64,000 nucleotides of DNA. Source: Saccharicrinis sp963663905 (lineage in GTDB: Bacteria; Bacteroidota; Bacteroidia; Bacteroidales; Marinilabiliaceae). The DNA is taken from positions 3,348,001 through 3,412,000 of the forward strand of contig OY760657.1 of NCBI GenBank assembly GCA_963663905.2. Direction: 5' to 3'. The position numbers and the translations under genes are program-made. Every line of letters begins with the position of its first letter. Position 1 is the first letter of the stretch. This document shows, in pieces, positions 28,201-37,942 of this stretch. Under the pieces are notes generated by a model. That model was not told the origin of the DNA. It saw nothing but the letters and a program-made list of their open reading frames with translations, and ran no database searches.

Positions 28201-31200
28201 CAATGATTTTGAAGCTGCTAATGTAGAATTTATCGAGTTCTGGATGATGGATCCATTTATTTATAATGAAGATCCTAATAAAGCCGGAGAATTATATTTC
28301 AACCTTGGTAATGTTTCTGAAGATGTTTTGAATGACTCAAGAAAATTCTTTGAACAAGGTTTGCCTGGCCCTGATGAAACATCAGAATTAGACCAAACTG
28401 TATGGGGTAATATTCCTACAAAAACGAGTTTAGTAAGTGCATTTAGTAATGATTCGGAGGCTCGATTAATGCAGGATATTGGATTTGACGGTTTAAATGA
28501 TGAAGAAGAGGGTGAATTCTATCAAGATTACATTAACTCTATTAACAACCTTTTTAGTATGGGTTCGTTAACCGATGAAGCTTATCAAAATATTATTAAT
28601 GACCCGTCTGCTGATGATTACCATTACTTTAGAGGTCCTGATTTCGATGCTGCAAAAACTAGTATCTTAGATAGATATAAAAACTTCAATGGCCCGGAAG
28701 GAAACTCTATGCCTTCTGAATATACGAAACTTGGATACTCAACAGCAGCCACATCAATACCTGATCAGGAAGACATAAATGGAGATAATACTTTAAGTGA
28801 AACTGAAAGTTATTATCAATACAAAGTTAGTTTAGATCCACAAAACATGGTTGTTGGAGAAAACTACATCACTGATGTTCGTACAGCTTCTGTGAGTTTA
28901 AAAAACAATACAACAGATGAAGTAAAATGGTATCAATTCAGAATTCCAATTTCATCGCCAGATAAAACAGTTGGTAATATTTCAGACTTCACCTCTATTC
29001 GTTTTATGAGGATGTTCTTAAATGGGTTTCAGGATACAACGATACTTCGTTTTGCAACTCTAGATCTTGTAAGAAGTGAGTGGAGGAAATACGAGAATGA
29101 TCTTGTAGAGGATGATGAGACATTAATTGAAAATGAAAATACTACTTTCACTACTGGTGTTGTAAATATTGAAGAAAATGCAGAACGTACTCCAATTAAC
29201 TATGTCCTTCCTCCTGGTGTAGATAGAGTAATTGACCCTGCAAATCCACAAATCAGACAATTAAACGAACAGTCAATCACGCTTAACGTAACTGACTTAC
29301 CAAAGAATGACAGACGTGCAATATATAAAACCGTAAGTCTGGATCTTCGTCAATATGGAAGGTTAACCATGGACGTCCATGCTGAAGAAGTTGACGAAGG
29401 ATCAATTGGCGATAATAACGTTAGAGCTTTTATTCGTTTAGGTAGTGATAGTAAGGATAACTACTATGAATACGAAGTCCCCCTTGAAATGACAGCTCAT
29501 GGAGGCGCTATGAGTGATGAAGAAGTGTGGCCTGAAAACAATCAAATTGATTTTTCTTTAAGTCTGTTTCAAAGTATCAAACTGGAACGTAATGATAATT
29601 CAGCTTCCACAAGTGAAGTATATATCGTTCAAGATGGCAACAACTGGGTAAAAATAAAGGGTAATCCTAATTTAGGTAACATTAAAACTATATTACTGGG
29701 GGTTAGAAATACCCTTTCAAGCAAGGTTGTATCTTTTGAAACCTGGTTTAACGAACTGAGAGTATCTGAGTTTGAAGAAAAAGGAGGATGGGCTGCTAAT
29801 GGACAAATGAATATTAAATTATCAGACCTTGGTAACATTTCTATTGCAGGAAACAAGTCTACGATTGGATTTGGTAGTGTAGACCAAAGTGTGTCGGAAA
29901 GAAGTCAGGAAGATTACCAGCAGGTTGATTTTGCAACCAGTATGGAACTTGGAAAGTTTTTAGGTTCTAAATCAAGGGTCTCTGCTCCTTTTTATTATTC
30001 TCAATCAAAAGAAGTTACAACTCCTGAATATTATCCTCTTAATCCGGATATAAAACTTGATTTGGTTTTAGAAAATGCTAAAACAAAAGCTGAAAGAGAC
30101 AGTATTTTGAATTTGTCTCAGGATGTGGTGGAAAGAAAGAGTGTAAACTTTACAAATGTACGTGTCAAGTCAAAATCTGATAAAAAGAAAAATAACTTCT
30201 ATGATATTTCTAACCTTTCAGCAACTTATGCATACAATGAAACGAAATCTCATGATGTTAATACTGAAAAAGAAATAGAAAAAGAATTTAAAGCTGTTGT
30301 TGCTTATAATTTTAATAATCGCCCTAAAAATTATGAGCCTTTTAAAAATAGTAAATTACTAAAAGGTAGTGCTTTTAAAATTCTTAAAGATTTCAATTTT
30401 TATCTGATGCCAACTCAGGTATCTTATAGAACTGAGATGCTTAGGGATTATAACGAAACACAATTACGTAATGTCAATAATCCAGATTATAAGATTCCTA
30501 TCACTATAAGTAAAAACTTTAATTGGAACAGATATTTTGATCTGAATTATAATTTCACCAAGGCTCTTAAATTCGATTTCAGCTCTACTACCAATGCCAG
30601 AATTGACGAACCAGATGGAGTTGTGGATAAAGATGAGTATAAAACTGAATATGAATTATGGAAGGATTCTGTTCTGACAAATATTTTAAACGGAGGTAGA
30701 ATCACCAATTACCAACACAATTTTAATGTAAACTATAATCTTCCCATTAATAAGTTACCATATCTGAACTGGATTAGTTCAAATATTCGTTATACAGGTA
30801 AGTATTATTGGGAAATTGCACCATCTTCTACTAGTGATGATATCGAATGGGGAAATACCATTACAAATGGTAATAATATTCAAGGAACAGTGAATCTTAC
30901 AATGATCACATTGTATAATCAATCTAAATATTTAAAAGGTTTATCCCGAAAATATTCAAACAATAAGGGGAATAATAATCAAAACCAAAAACGTACTGTC
31001 AGATATAACAAAGAAGATATAACCCTAAAAAAAGGAGAATCATATATTATTAATCACAAACTAAAAACAAATGATGTCAGAGTTAGGATGTTTGATCAAA
31101 ACGGTAGAACAGCCAGAGGTAAAATAGTACAAATAAACGACTCTAAAACAGAATTTGTTCCAGAGGCAGATTACGAAAAGGCGAGAGTAATGGTAACCGG

Positions 31201-32641
31201 AACTGTGATTGATAAGACAACAGTATTTAATACCGTTGTGGATTATTCTGCTATGGTATTAACTGGGGTTAAAAATGTTAGTTTAAGCTACACAGAAACA
31301 AATTCGACATCTTTACCCGGATATCTTCCTGATTCTAAATTCTTAGGAACTTCAACCTATAACGGATTTAATGCTCCGGGTTATAATTTTATCATGGGTT
31401 TTCAGGATAGAGACTTTGCTCAAAAAGCTGCAAATAAAGGATGGATTACTGTAGATACCATTAATTATCCATACATCATGACTGAACTGAAAGATCTTAC
31501 CTTAAAAGCCTCAATTCAGCCTGTTAATGGATTAAGAATTGATTTAAATTCAAACAGGAGATACGCGAATAACATGCAAGAATACTATTATAAAAATGGA
31601 AGCTCTTTTAGTGCATACAACACACGTGAAAGTGGAAGCTTTTCTATGACTTATAATATTATTGGAACAGCATTTAAAAAGGTGAGTAAAAAAGGATCTT
31701 ACGAGTCTGAAACATATAATAGATTTCTTCAAAACAGATCAGAAATAGCTAAAAGACTTGTAAATAAGCGCCTGCAATCAAACCCTAACTATATTAATAA
31801 TATTTTAGCTTCAGATCCGGAAAATCAAAATCCAAACGGATATGGTTTATATACACAAGATGTATTAATACCTTCATTTTTAGCTGCCTATAGTGGTACA
31901 AATACAGATAATATCTTTACTACTTTATTCCCATCTGCATTTTTAATGCAACCAAACTGGCGAATAACATATAATGGATTATCGAAAATTAATTTCTTTA
32001 AAAAATATATTCGTTCTTTTGATGTAAGTCATACCTATAAATCAACATATACCATAAGCTCATATTCAACTAATTCAGACTATTCAGAAGACATGTCAGG
32101 TATAAGCTGGGTAAGAGATACTCAGGAAAACTTTATTTCTCACTATCAGGTAAATTCAGTAACACTTTCGGAATCGTTCCAACCTCTTATTGGCTTTAAT
32201 ATTACATGGAATAACAGTTTGATTACGAAAGTTGAAGTAGCAAAAGCAAGAGGCCTTAGTTTAAGCTTAACAAGTAATCAGTTGGTAGAAACTTATGATG
32301 ATAAGTTTACTGTTGGTCTTGGTTACAGGTTTGACAAAATGGATATGATTTTAGGAAGTGGTAGAGGTGCTAAAAAAATGTCGAGTGATTTAAACCTCAG
32401 TCTTGACCTTTCAATTAAAGATAACATGGCTTTGATCAGACAAATTGAAGATAATACAAGTCAGTTAACATCAGGAAGTAAAATTACTGCGATTAACTTT
32501 ACTGCGGATTATGTTCTTAGTGATAAGTTTAGCATGCAGGTGTATTATGACAGAACGGTAAGCAATCCATATATTTCGACTTCGTATCCTACTACTACCA
32601 GTAACTTTGGAGTAAGTTTCAGTTTTAGTTTATCGCAGTAG
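25253..32641 (+). CDS. sprA: SprA, type IX secretion system translocon protein
   Basis: A 2462-residue outer-membrane protein, the size of SprA/Sov. It forms the giant 36-strand translocation channel of the type IX secretion system, through which proteins with C-terminal sorting domains leave the cell. The start is TTG, followed by a signal peptide (MRKVFK, hydrophobic core, cleavage after LNA at about residue 28). The SprA N-terminal features (IGNINVRLPYTMTLEEYL, then KIQMNIQGTIGDKLKLG) and repeated amphipathic strands up to the C-terminal FGVSFSFSLSQ are visible without interruption. Sorting-domain clients and PorP/SprF partners lie at the right end of the window. Confidence 0.96.
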   Translation: MRKVFKYIFKYQFILTVVFLLGLNSLNAKTIYTPLLQEPDSLGQETRYPSIDGESNNPFLKKEQQSSIQLQESESFQYSTSYNPQTGEVSFYRKIGNINVRLPYTMTLEEYLDEDVRNSMLAYWEGRAQTVDSDDKFSIFNPSLNLGSELDNLLGGNLINIKPQGRAELKIGVNQTTIDNPTLQEDLRKTTTFDFDEKIQMNIQGTIGDKLKLGINYNTEATFEFENEMKLEYEGKEDDIIQSIEAGNVSLSLPGTLITGSQSLFGIKTDLQFGKLSVSALAAQQKGETTVLDVQGGAQQQEFEVAINEYDKNRHFFLSNFFRDLYNTAQSSYPINSRITIQKIEVWVTNTAGDYDDARDIVGFMDIGENNNNIYNTNLWSQSSADRNPSNATNNLYNDMNTTYSAIRDINQVTSTLKSLSGNGFTSGQDYEKIENARLLSSSEYTLNSQLGFISLNSALNSDEVLAVAFEYDYNGETYTVGEFTNSGNEASTSLFLKLLKSTNLTPKVKPTWDLMMKNIYSLGAYQVNSEDFEMDIAYVDDSTGAYINYLPEDDIFANQDDSIPLLLRIMNLDRLNDILDPIPDGVFDYIEDQTIYPENGRIIFPVLEPFGSHLEDVINSSTAISSSRKNELIDKYVYQALYDSTQTNATQISEKNKFYLRGTYKSSISSEISLNAQNIPQGSVVVTAGGIKLTENVDYTVDYTFGTVKIINSGLLESGTPIKISLESQSLFNLQTKTLLGTHLNYQFNDNFNIGATVEYLREQPLTQKVNIGDEPIANTIYGFNTSYYTESQWLTNVLNKIPGLQATEPSSISFDGEFAQIIPGSPDIIDGEAYLDDFEGTETSIDLRNWTAWSLASAPQGQDELIPNASNIDDLTYGYDRAKLAWYNVDPLFFRNNQYTPTHIANDLDEQSNHYVRIIYEEEIWPEMESEYGQPTNISVLNLAYYPKERGPYNFDTDLNEDGELNTPEKRWGGIQREIETNDFEAANVEFIEFWMMDPFIYNEDPNKAGELYFNLGNVSEDVLNDSRKFFEQGLPGPDETSELDQTVWGNIPTKTSLVSAFSNDSEARLMQDIGFDGLNDEEEGEFYQDYINSINNLFSMGSLTDEAYQNIINDPSADDYHYFRGPDFDAAKTSILDRYKNFNGPEGNSMPSEYTKLGYSTAATSIPDQEDINGDNTLSETESYYQYKVSLDPQNMVVGENYITDVRTASVSLKNNTTDEVKWYQFRIPISSPDKTVGNISDFTSIRFMRMFLNGFQDTTILRFATLDLVRSEWRKYENDLVEDDETLIENENTTFTTGVVNIEENAERTPINYVLPPGVDRVIDPANPQIRQLNEQSITLNVTDLPKNDRRAIYKTVSLDLRQYGRLTMDVHAEEVDEGSIGDNNVRAFIRLGSDSKDNYYEYEVPLEMTAHGGAMSDEEVWPENNQIDFSLSLFQSIKLERNDNSASTSEVYIVQDGNNWVKIKGNPNLGNIKTILLGVRNTLSSKVVSFETWFNELRVSEFEEKGGWAANGQMNIKLSDLGNISIAGNKSTIGFGSVDQSVSERSQEDYQQVDFATSMELGKFLGSKSRVSAPFYYSQSKEVTTPEYYPLNPDIKLDLVLENAKTKAERDSILNLSQDVVERKSVNFTNVRVKSKSDKKKNNFYDISNLSATYAYNETKSHDVNTEKEIEKEFKAVVAYNFNNRPKNYEPFKNSKLLKGSAFKILKDFNFYLMPTQVSYRTEMLRDYNETQLRNVNNPDYKIPITISKNFNWNRYFDLNYNFTKALKFDFSSTTNARIDEPDGVVDKDEYKTEYELWKDSVLTNILNGGRITNYQHNFNVNYNLPINKLPYLNWISSNIRYTGKYYWEIAPSSTSDDIEWGNTITNGNNIQGTVNLTMITLYNQSKYLKGLSRKYSNNKGNNNQNQKRTVRYNKEDITLKKGESYIINHKLKTNDVRVRMFDQNGRTARGKIVQINDSKTEFVPEADYEKARVMVTGTVIDKTTVFNTVVDYSAMVLTGVKNVSLSYTETNSTSLPGYLPDSKFLGTSTYNGFNAPGYNFIMGFQDRDFAQKAANKGWITVDTINYPYIMTELKDLTLKASIQPVNGLRIDLNSNRRYANNMQEYYYKNGSSFSAYNTRESGSFSMTYNIIGTAFKKVSKKGSYESETYNRFLQNRSEIAKRLVNKRLQSNPNYINNILASDPENQNPNGYGLYTQDVLIPSFLAAYSGTNTDNIFTTLFPSAFLMQPNWRITYNGLSKINFFKKYIRSFDVSHTYKSTYTISSYSTNSDYSEDMSGISWVRDTQENFISHYQVNSVTLSESFQPLIGFNITWNNSLITKVEVAKARGLSLSLTSNQLVETYDDKFTVGLGYRFDKMDMILGSGRGAKKMSSDLNLSLDLSIKDNMALIRQIEDNTSQLTSGSKITAINFTADYVLSDKFSMQVYYDRTVSNPYISTSYPTTTSNFGVSFSFSLSQ

Positions 32642-32686
32642 TCTGTTAAGACAGGTTAAATAAAAAATCAGAAAGTATAAAACTCT

Positions 32687-32694
32687 TACATTTG
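32687..32694 (+). promoter_or_regulatory. -7 box of the EamA transporter gene
   Basis: TACATTTG matches TAnnTTTG and ends in the G of a possible GTG start at 32694. This argues for the downstream ATG at 32712. No good -33 element is visible. Confidence 0.45.
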
Positions 32695-32711
32695 TGCCTT
32701 TTAGCACAATT

Positions 32712-33623
32712 ATGAAGAATATTTTTACTCAAACATATTTTCTGGCCATAATAGCTTGTTTATTATGGTCCACTGCATTTGTAGGTATTAAAATAGGACT
32801 GCAGTATACGACTCCTTTGCAATTTGCAGGAATTCGTTTTTTCATTGCAGGCTTTCTTATTCTGCCTTTAGCAAAGAATCTAAAATTGATTGTAAGATCT
32901 GTCAAACAATATCCTCTACATTTTCTAAGAGTATCATTTTTTCAAACTATTGTATTGTACTCTCTCTTCAATACCGGAATAAGCAAAGTACCAGGAGCCA
33001 TTGCTGCAATTATTATTGGTTCGCAACCTCTATTTGCAGCACTGATTTCGAACTTTATGCTTAAGAATGACAAAATGAATACAAAAAAACTAATTACCAT
33101 TTCAATGGGAATAATTGGAATTGTATTGATTGCATATAACAGAGCATGGAATAATGAAAACGGGATACAACAATTATGGGGGATTATAATTTTAATGCTT
33201 GCCAATATTTCCAGTGGAATTGGTAATGTTTATGTATCTAAACTAAAAGGCATGGTTCCACCTGCCGTTTTAAGTTCAACACAAATGTCATTTGGAGGAT
33301 TAGTTATTTTTATCCTCTCCTTTTTTATTGAAGGACCTTTTAAAGGTTTTGATCAACCATTACCTTATTTTCTTTCTTTAGGTTGGTTGAGCTTTTTATC
33401 TGCATCAGCATTTACCATTTGGTTTTTTCTGTTGCAACGGCCAAATGTAAAAGTATCTGACTTAAACATATGGAAATTCATCATCCCAATTTTTGGAGCC
33501 GTTTTGAGTTGGATTATAATACCTAATGAAAAACCAGAGGTGGTGCCAATCATTGGAATGATAATTATTGGATCTTCACTAATAATGTATAGTATTATTA
33601 ATAAAAAGAGCAATAAAATTTAG
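32712..33623 (+). CDS. EamA/DMT-family transporter
   Basis: A 303-residue inner-membrane protein with ten hydrophobic segments in two EamA halves. Markers are ACLLWSTAFVGIKIGLQYTTPLQFAGIRF in the first half and GNVYVSKLKG with SSTQMSFGGL in the second. The family exports metabolites such as amino acids; the substrate here is unknown. The ATG at 32712 is chosen because the upstream GTG overlaps a promoter box. It follows sprA by about 70 nt and converges on the histidine-kinase gene. Confidence 0.9.
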   Translation: MKNIFTQTYFLAIIACLLWSTAFVGIKIGLQYTTPLQFAGIRFFIAGFLILPLAKNLKLIVRSVKQYPLHFLRVSFFQTIVLYSLFNTGISKVPGAIAAIIIGSQPLFAALISNFMLKNDKMNTKKLITISMGIIGIVLIAYNRAWNNENGIQQLWGIIILMLANISSGIGNVYVSKLKGMVPPAVLSSTQMSFGGLVIFILSFFIEGPFKGFDQPLPYFLSLGWLSFLSASAFTIWFFLLQRPNVKVSDLNIWKFIIPIFGAVLSWIIIPNEKPEVVPIIGMIIIGSSLIMYSIINKKSNKI

Positions 33624-33664
33624 AAGGAAATTTATAACAATCTATTTTCAAAATATTAATGGAA

Positions 33665-33683
33665 CTATGGTTATTAACCATAG
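33665..33683. repeat. 19-nt perfect palindrome between convergent genes
   Basis: CTATGGTTA (33665-33673), one base, then TAACCATAG (33675-33683). It could serve as a weak bidirectional terminator, although T runs are poor, or as a protein site. Confidence 0.5.
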
Positions 33684-33693
33684 CCAGATTAAA

Positions 33694-36600
33694 CTAAGAA
33701 AAGTGGTCATATTTATTGATGTAAAAACAAAAGGTTGTTCCTTTTTTAAACTCTGAATTTACAACAATATCACCTCCGAATAAATCAACTAGGTTTCTAA
33801 CTATACTTAAGCCTAAACCCATTCCTTCATATAACTTTTTCTTATTCTGAGCTTTTTGAAAGGGTTCAAAAATAATTTTCTGATCGTCTTTTTTAATACC
33901 AATACCAGTATCCTCAATAACAAAAAGAATAGGCTTAAATTTAGTATTCACAACACCATTAAGTGAAAATCCATAATTACGTAAAGTCTCTTTATCTGCT
34001 GACTTAACAATAATTTTCACATATCCTTCGGCAGTAAATTTAAAGGCATTGCGTAATATATTTGATATGATTTGCTTTAATCGATAGCGGTCAATATAAA
34101 GGTCCAGGTCGTCTTTAGCTAACTCATAAGTTTGAATAAACCTTACCTCCTCACTTTTTTTCTCAAAAACCAATTCATCAGTTACCTCTTTAATTAAATT
34201 AGGTATATGAGTTTCCTGCTTTACCAATTCTATGTTACCTGTTTCAATTCTGGAAATATCAATAATGTCATTAATTAAGGCCAATAATGATTCACTACTT
34301 TGATTTATCACATTAATAAAATGCTTTTGTTGTTCTCCATCAAACTCACCTGTTAACAATAAATTTGAAAACCCAATAATCGCATTCATTGGAGTTCTGA
34401 TTTCATGTGATAAGTTTGCTAAAAAGGCAGTTTTTAATTTATCTGATTCCTCAGCTTTACGCTTTGCCTCTTCTAGATCAGATGTTCTTAGTTCAACTAT
34501 TTCCTCTAGATAATTGCGGTGTATTTCTAATTCAGTCTTTTGATTAAAGATCTTATTTCTGGATTCTTCAAGTTCTTTATTCGCTATAGTTAAAGCTTCT
34601 GTTTTTTCATTAACTCGTTCAACTAATAAAGCCTTTTGATTTTTTTGCCATAATGCATTAATCCTAATTATCAACATAACAATGGCAAAAATCAACAATA
34701 CTAATAAGACCTTAAATATGTTTGTATCTACGAATTTTGCATTAACATCTATAATCAACCTTGCCTCGTCAGTACTTTCAACACCATCATTATTAATACC
34801 TTTTACTCTTAATACAAAACTTCCTTTTTTCAGGTTTGCATAACTCATTGTTTCAAAGGCATAACCCTCCTTCCAATCTTCATCATACCCCTCTAATTTC
34901 CATTTCATTCGGTTATCGTTGCTTAAAGAAAAATTGATTACTGATGCAAAAAATTTAATCTCAGAATTACCTTGTACTGTAATAGCTGAATCGACATTAT
35001 ACCTAACATCATCCATTAACTCGTCTCCATATGTAGTAGAAAAGTTATTCTCGGAATACGAACTGATATGAATTTTGGGAACATATGTATTTTTATAGAT
35101 GTCATCAGGATCAAATTCGATAAATCCATTTACACCACCAAATAATATATTACCATCTAATGCTTTATAATATGCTCCATCATTAAACTCAGAGCAAAAG
35201 GTACCATCTCCTTTGTTATAGAGTTTTGTACTATGATTTTGTTTATTAACTTTTACAATTCCCTGATTTGAACTAATCCAGAAGTTTCCTTTATCATCAT
35301 CAACAATACCGTACACATAACTTTCCAAAACATCTTTAGCCTGATTTGAAGACAAGCTATTTGTTGCTTCATTATAAATTAAAAGTCCACTTCCAAAAGT
35401 TGCAATCCATAAGTTATCAGTAGAGTCAACAGCCATATCTAAGATAATACAAGGCTTATACTCTTTGGTTTTTAGATTTCTTAAATTTATCTTATTGTAT
35501 ATATTACTTTCAATATTGTAATTTATCAGTACGCCTCTTCGACTTCCTATCCATAACTTTTTCTTATTGTACGAATACTGCAGTGAAGTATATCTGTATT
35601 TACTGACATCTTCATTCTTAGAGATAGGAAGGACTTCATATTTCTCAGTCTTTTTATCAAACTTAATTAATCCAACCTTACTGATTAACCATAAAATATC
35701 CTCTCCTTCTATAGAAGCATAATCTGAAATAAAATTTAAATCTTCAGCTGAATAATTTTTATCAACAAACTCTATATAACTATATTTATCGCGCTGTAAA
35801 TCATATTTATATAAACCTTTTGTTGTTAAGATCCATAATGTAGAAAATGAATCTTCATAAATTTTCAAAACTGTTCTATCGTCTTTTATTGCATTGATTT
35901 TTTTAAGTTTTTTCGAATTCTTATTCATGCAATAAAAACCATTACGATCTCTCACCCAATAATTCCCATACGAGTCCTTTGCCAGGGTGTAAACAGAGTA
36001 TATTTCATTATTGGTTAGCTTTTCTGTGTCAAATTGTAGAAACTTTGATTTATGATAATCATATTTTGCCAATCCATCTCTTGTCGCAATCCATAATATG
36101 GAGTTATCCTGACATAATTTTAAGTCTTTAATAATATTATTCGGAATGGAACCTGAGTAACTTCCTTTTCTATACCATGAAATATCACCACTTAAAGAAT
36201 TCAGATAAGCAAGTCCTTGACTTCTTGTTCCCAACCAATACCCATTATTGTCTTTTGCAAAACAATTAATCTCAGATATTTCTTTTGACTGATATAACTG
36301 TTTTAAATTGTGTTGTAACCAATTAAATGAATACAAGCAATTTCCAGAAATAAAGTCTATATTATTATCATCAACCTCAATAATCTGCCGAACCGCTTTA
36401 TCTGTAACAGAAGGAGAACTTTTAAAGCCATCTCCTGTAAAAAAGAATGAATTCAAGAATTCTCCGTGATGATCCAATTGAATTATACCATAAGATGTAG
36501 TAATCCAGATATAATTGTTAGCCTTATTGATTTTATAAACGGTATTTGGAAATCTAAGATTCTGATGAAATGAATTTTCAACATTAACAAATACGCCTTT

Positions 36601-37104
36601 CTGAGGATAGAAAAAGTAAATACCCTGAGACTCTGTGCCTACGATAAATTGAGTTGAATCAATTTGACAAATCGCACTAATTGCAACAAAACCTTTATTA
36701 TTTGTTGAGTCAGGCTCAATATAAAAATAAACACTATCTTTACGGGTAATATCAAAACGATTGATACCTCCAATTGAAGTTCCAATCCACAGATACTTTT
36801 TATTAATATCCTCAACTATACAGTTAATTGTATTATCTGTTAATGAACTGGAAAAAGAATTTTCCTTATTAAAGGTATCAAAGAAGACTCCATCTGTACG
36901 CATTAATCCATCTGTAGAACCAATCCATAGGAATCCCTTACTGTCTTCCTGGATGGTATTTATTCCGGATTGATAAATCCCCTGATAACGCCCATAACTT
37001 TCAAAACTCCCATAAGATGATTGCCCCTTTACATTTACATTAAAATATAAACCCAAAATAATTACATAAAGAATGTATTTAAGCGCTCTCCTGAATTCCT
37101 CCAT
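33694..37104 (-). CDS. Membrane histidine kinase with beta-propeller sensor (no output domain)
   Basis: An 1136-residue sensor kinase. Order: signal peptide (about 1-27); two-component-regulator propeller repeats (SKGFLWIGSTDGL, KKYLWIGTSIGGINRFD, NILWIATRDGLAKYD and others) to about residue 690; a Y_Y_Y domain; one membrane helix at about 790-812; a coiled coil; HisKA with HEIRTPMNAIIG (His at residue 900); then HATPase with N-box RNAFKF, DTGIGI and GMGLGLSIV. It ends at the kinase: no receiver or AraC domain as in classical hybrid two-component proteins of this phylum. Ligand and partner regulator are unknown. It lies 39 nt downstream of the NicO-like gene. Confidence 0.92.
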   Translation of the reverse strand: MEEFRRALKYILYVIILGLYFNVNVKGQSSYGSFESYGRYQGIYQSGINTIQEDSKGFLWIGSTDGLMRTDGVFFDTFNKENSFSSSLTDNTINCIVEDINKKYLWIGTSIGGINRFDITRKDSVYFYIEPDSTNNKGFVAISAICQIDSTQFIVGTESQGIYFFYPQKGVFVNVENSFHQNLRFPNTVYKINKANNYIWITTSYGIIQLDHHGEFLNSFFFTGDGFKSSPSVTDKAVRQIIEVDDNNIDFISGNCLYSFNWLQHNLKQLYQSKEISEINCFAKDNNGYWLGTRSQGLAYLNSLSGDISWYRKGSYSGSIPNNIIKDLKLCQDNSILWIATRDGLAKYDYHKSKFLQFDTEKLTNNEIYSVYTLAKDSYGNYWVRDRNGFYCMNKNSKKLKKINAIKDDRTVLKIYEDSFSTLWILTTKGLYKYDLQRDKYSYIEFVDKNYSAEDLNFISDYASIEGEDILWLISKVGLIKFDKKTEKYEVLPISKNEDVSKYRYTSLQYSYNKKKLWIGSRRGVLINYNIESNIYNKINLRNLKTKEYKPCIILDMAVDSTDNLWIATFGSGLLIYNEATNSLSSNQAKDVLESYVYGIVDDDKGNFWISSNQGIVKVNKQNHSTKLYNKGDGTFCSEFNDGAYYKALDGNILFGGVNGFIEFDPDDIYKNTYVPKIHISSYSENNFSTTYGDELMDDVRYNVDSAITVQGNSEIKFFASVINFSLSNDNRMKWKLEGYDEDWKEGYAFETMSYANLKKGSFVLRVKGINNDGVESTDEARLIIDVNAKFVDTNIFKVLLVLLIFAIVMLIIRINALWQKNQKALLVERVNEKTEALTIANKELEESRNKIFNQKTELEIHRNYLEEIVELRTSDLEEAKRKAEESDKLKTAFLANLSHEIRTPMNAIIGFSNLLLTGEFDGEQQKHFINVINQSSESLLALINDIIDISRIETGNIELVKQETHIPNLIKEVTDELVFEKKSEEVRFIQTYELAKDDLDLYIDRYRLKQIISNILRNAFKFTAEGYVKIIVKSADKETLRNYGFSLNGVVNTKFKPILFVIEDTGIGIKKDDQKIIFEPFQKAQNKKKLYEGMGLGLSIVRNLVDLFGGDIVVNSEFKKGTTFCFYINKYDHFS

Positions 37105-37143
37105 ACCTTACTATATTTTCCTTAACTCCATTCTATCTCCTTT

Positions 37144-37857
37144 TCATACTCCTAATGCCTGAATAGCAATGCCTGATAAAAAAACCATAACTCCTGCAAT
37201 AAAATGAGTATATAGTCCAAGTTTTTTAACTGAAATAAATTGAAATCCATAACTTGACACTAATACAACACCTAGCATGGTTAACACTGTTGTTAAACCA
37301 AAAACTGTAGTTACCTGAAGCACACCGGTTATACTATGTTGAGCTGCAGGATACATTAATAATGGGATTAAAACTTCACATGGTCCTAAAACAAATATGA
37401 TAAACAAGATCCAGGGGGTAATAGTTTTTGATTTTTCACTAATGTGTGTATCATTTTCAGAATCATTGTGATAATGACTATGTTTTTGCACTGTTCCATC
37501 ACTATTAAAGCGGAAATGAGTATGCTTTTTATTTTTCAATGCTTTTCTTAATCCCCAAATGGCATAAACTAATCCAAATGCAATCAGGGCCCAGGCAGCT
37601 AAATTGCCTCTGAACGACTCTATAAATTCAAGTTTTTCGATACCTATACCCATTGAAACGCCAACCAACCCTAAAGCCAAAGAACCAAGTATATGACCAA
37701 CACCACATACTAATGTCAAAAGCATAACTCTATTAAGATTCCAATTTCTGGCCTTTCCTATTAAAATAAATGGAAGATAGTGATCTGGACCTAATACTGT
37801 ATGTACAAAACCAGCTCCTGCTGCTGTTAAAATGAGTACTTGTAATTCACTTGTCAT
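37144..37857 (-). CDS. NicO/TauE-like membrane transporter with His-rich loop
   Basis: A 237-residue membrane protein with about six hydrophobic segments. The first contains HTVLGPDHYLPF, resembling the H-x(4)-DH motif of NiCoT/RcnA-type metal exporters. The central loop (about residues 112-145) is rich in His (KKHTHFRF, KHSHYHND). A later helix has LGPCEVLIPLLMYPA. This fits transport of a transition metal or a TauE/SafE-like role, but I cannot choose between them. It lies 85 nt downstream of mutS2 and no promoter box is visible in front of it, so cotranscription is likely. Confidence 0.7.
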   Translation of the reverse strand: MTSELQVLILTAAGAGFVHTVLGPDHYLPFILIGKARNWNLNRVMLLTLVCGVGHILGSLALGLVGVSMGIGIEKLEFIESFRGNLAAWALIAFGLVYAIWGLRKALKNKKHTHFRFNSDGTVQKHSHYHNDSENDTHISEKSKTITPWILFIIFVLGPCEVLIPLLMYPAAQHSITGVLQVTTVFGLTTVLTMLGVVLVSSYGFQFISVKKLGLYTHFIAGVMVFLSGIAIQALGV

Positions 37858-37942
37858 TTATAACCTCTAACTTACTAAGTTTATATCTCTTAAAAATATC
37901 TTTTTAAAATTACTTTGTAAATTTTTAAAACATATTTATTTA

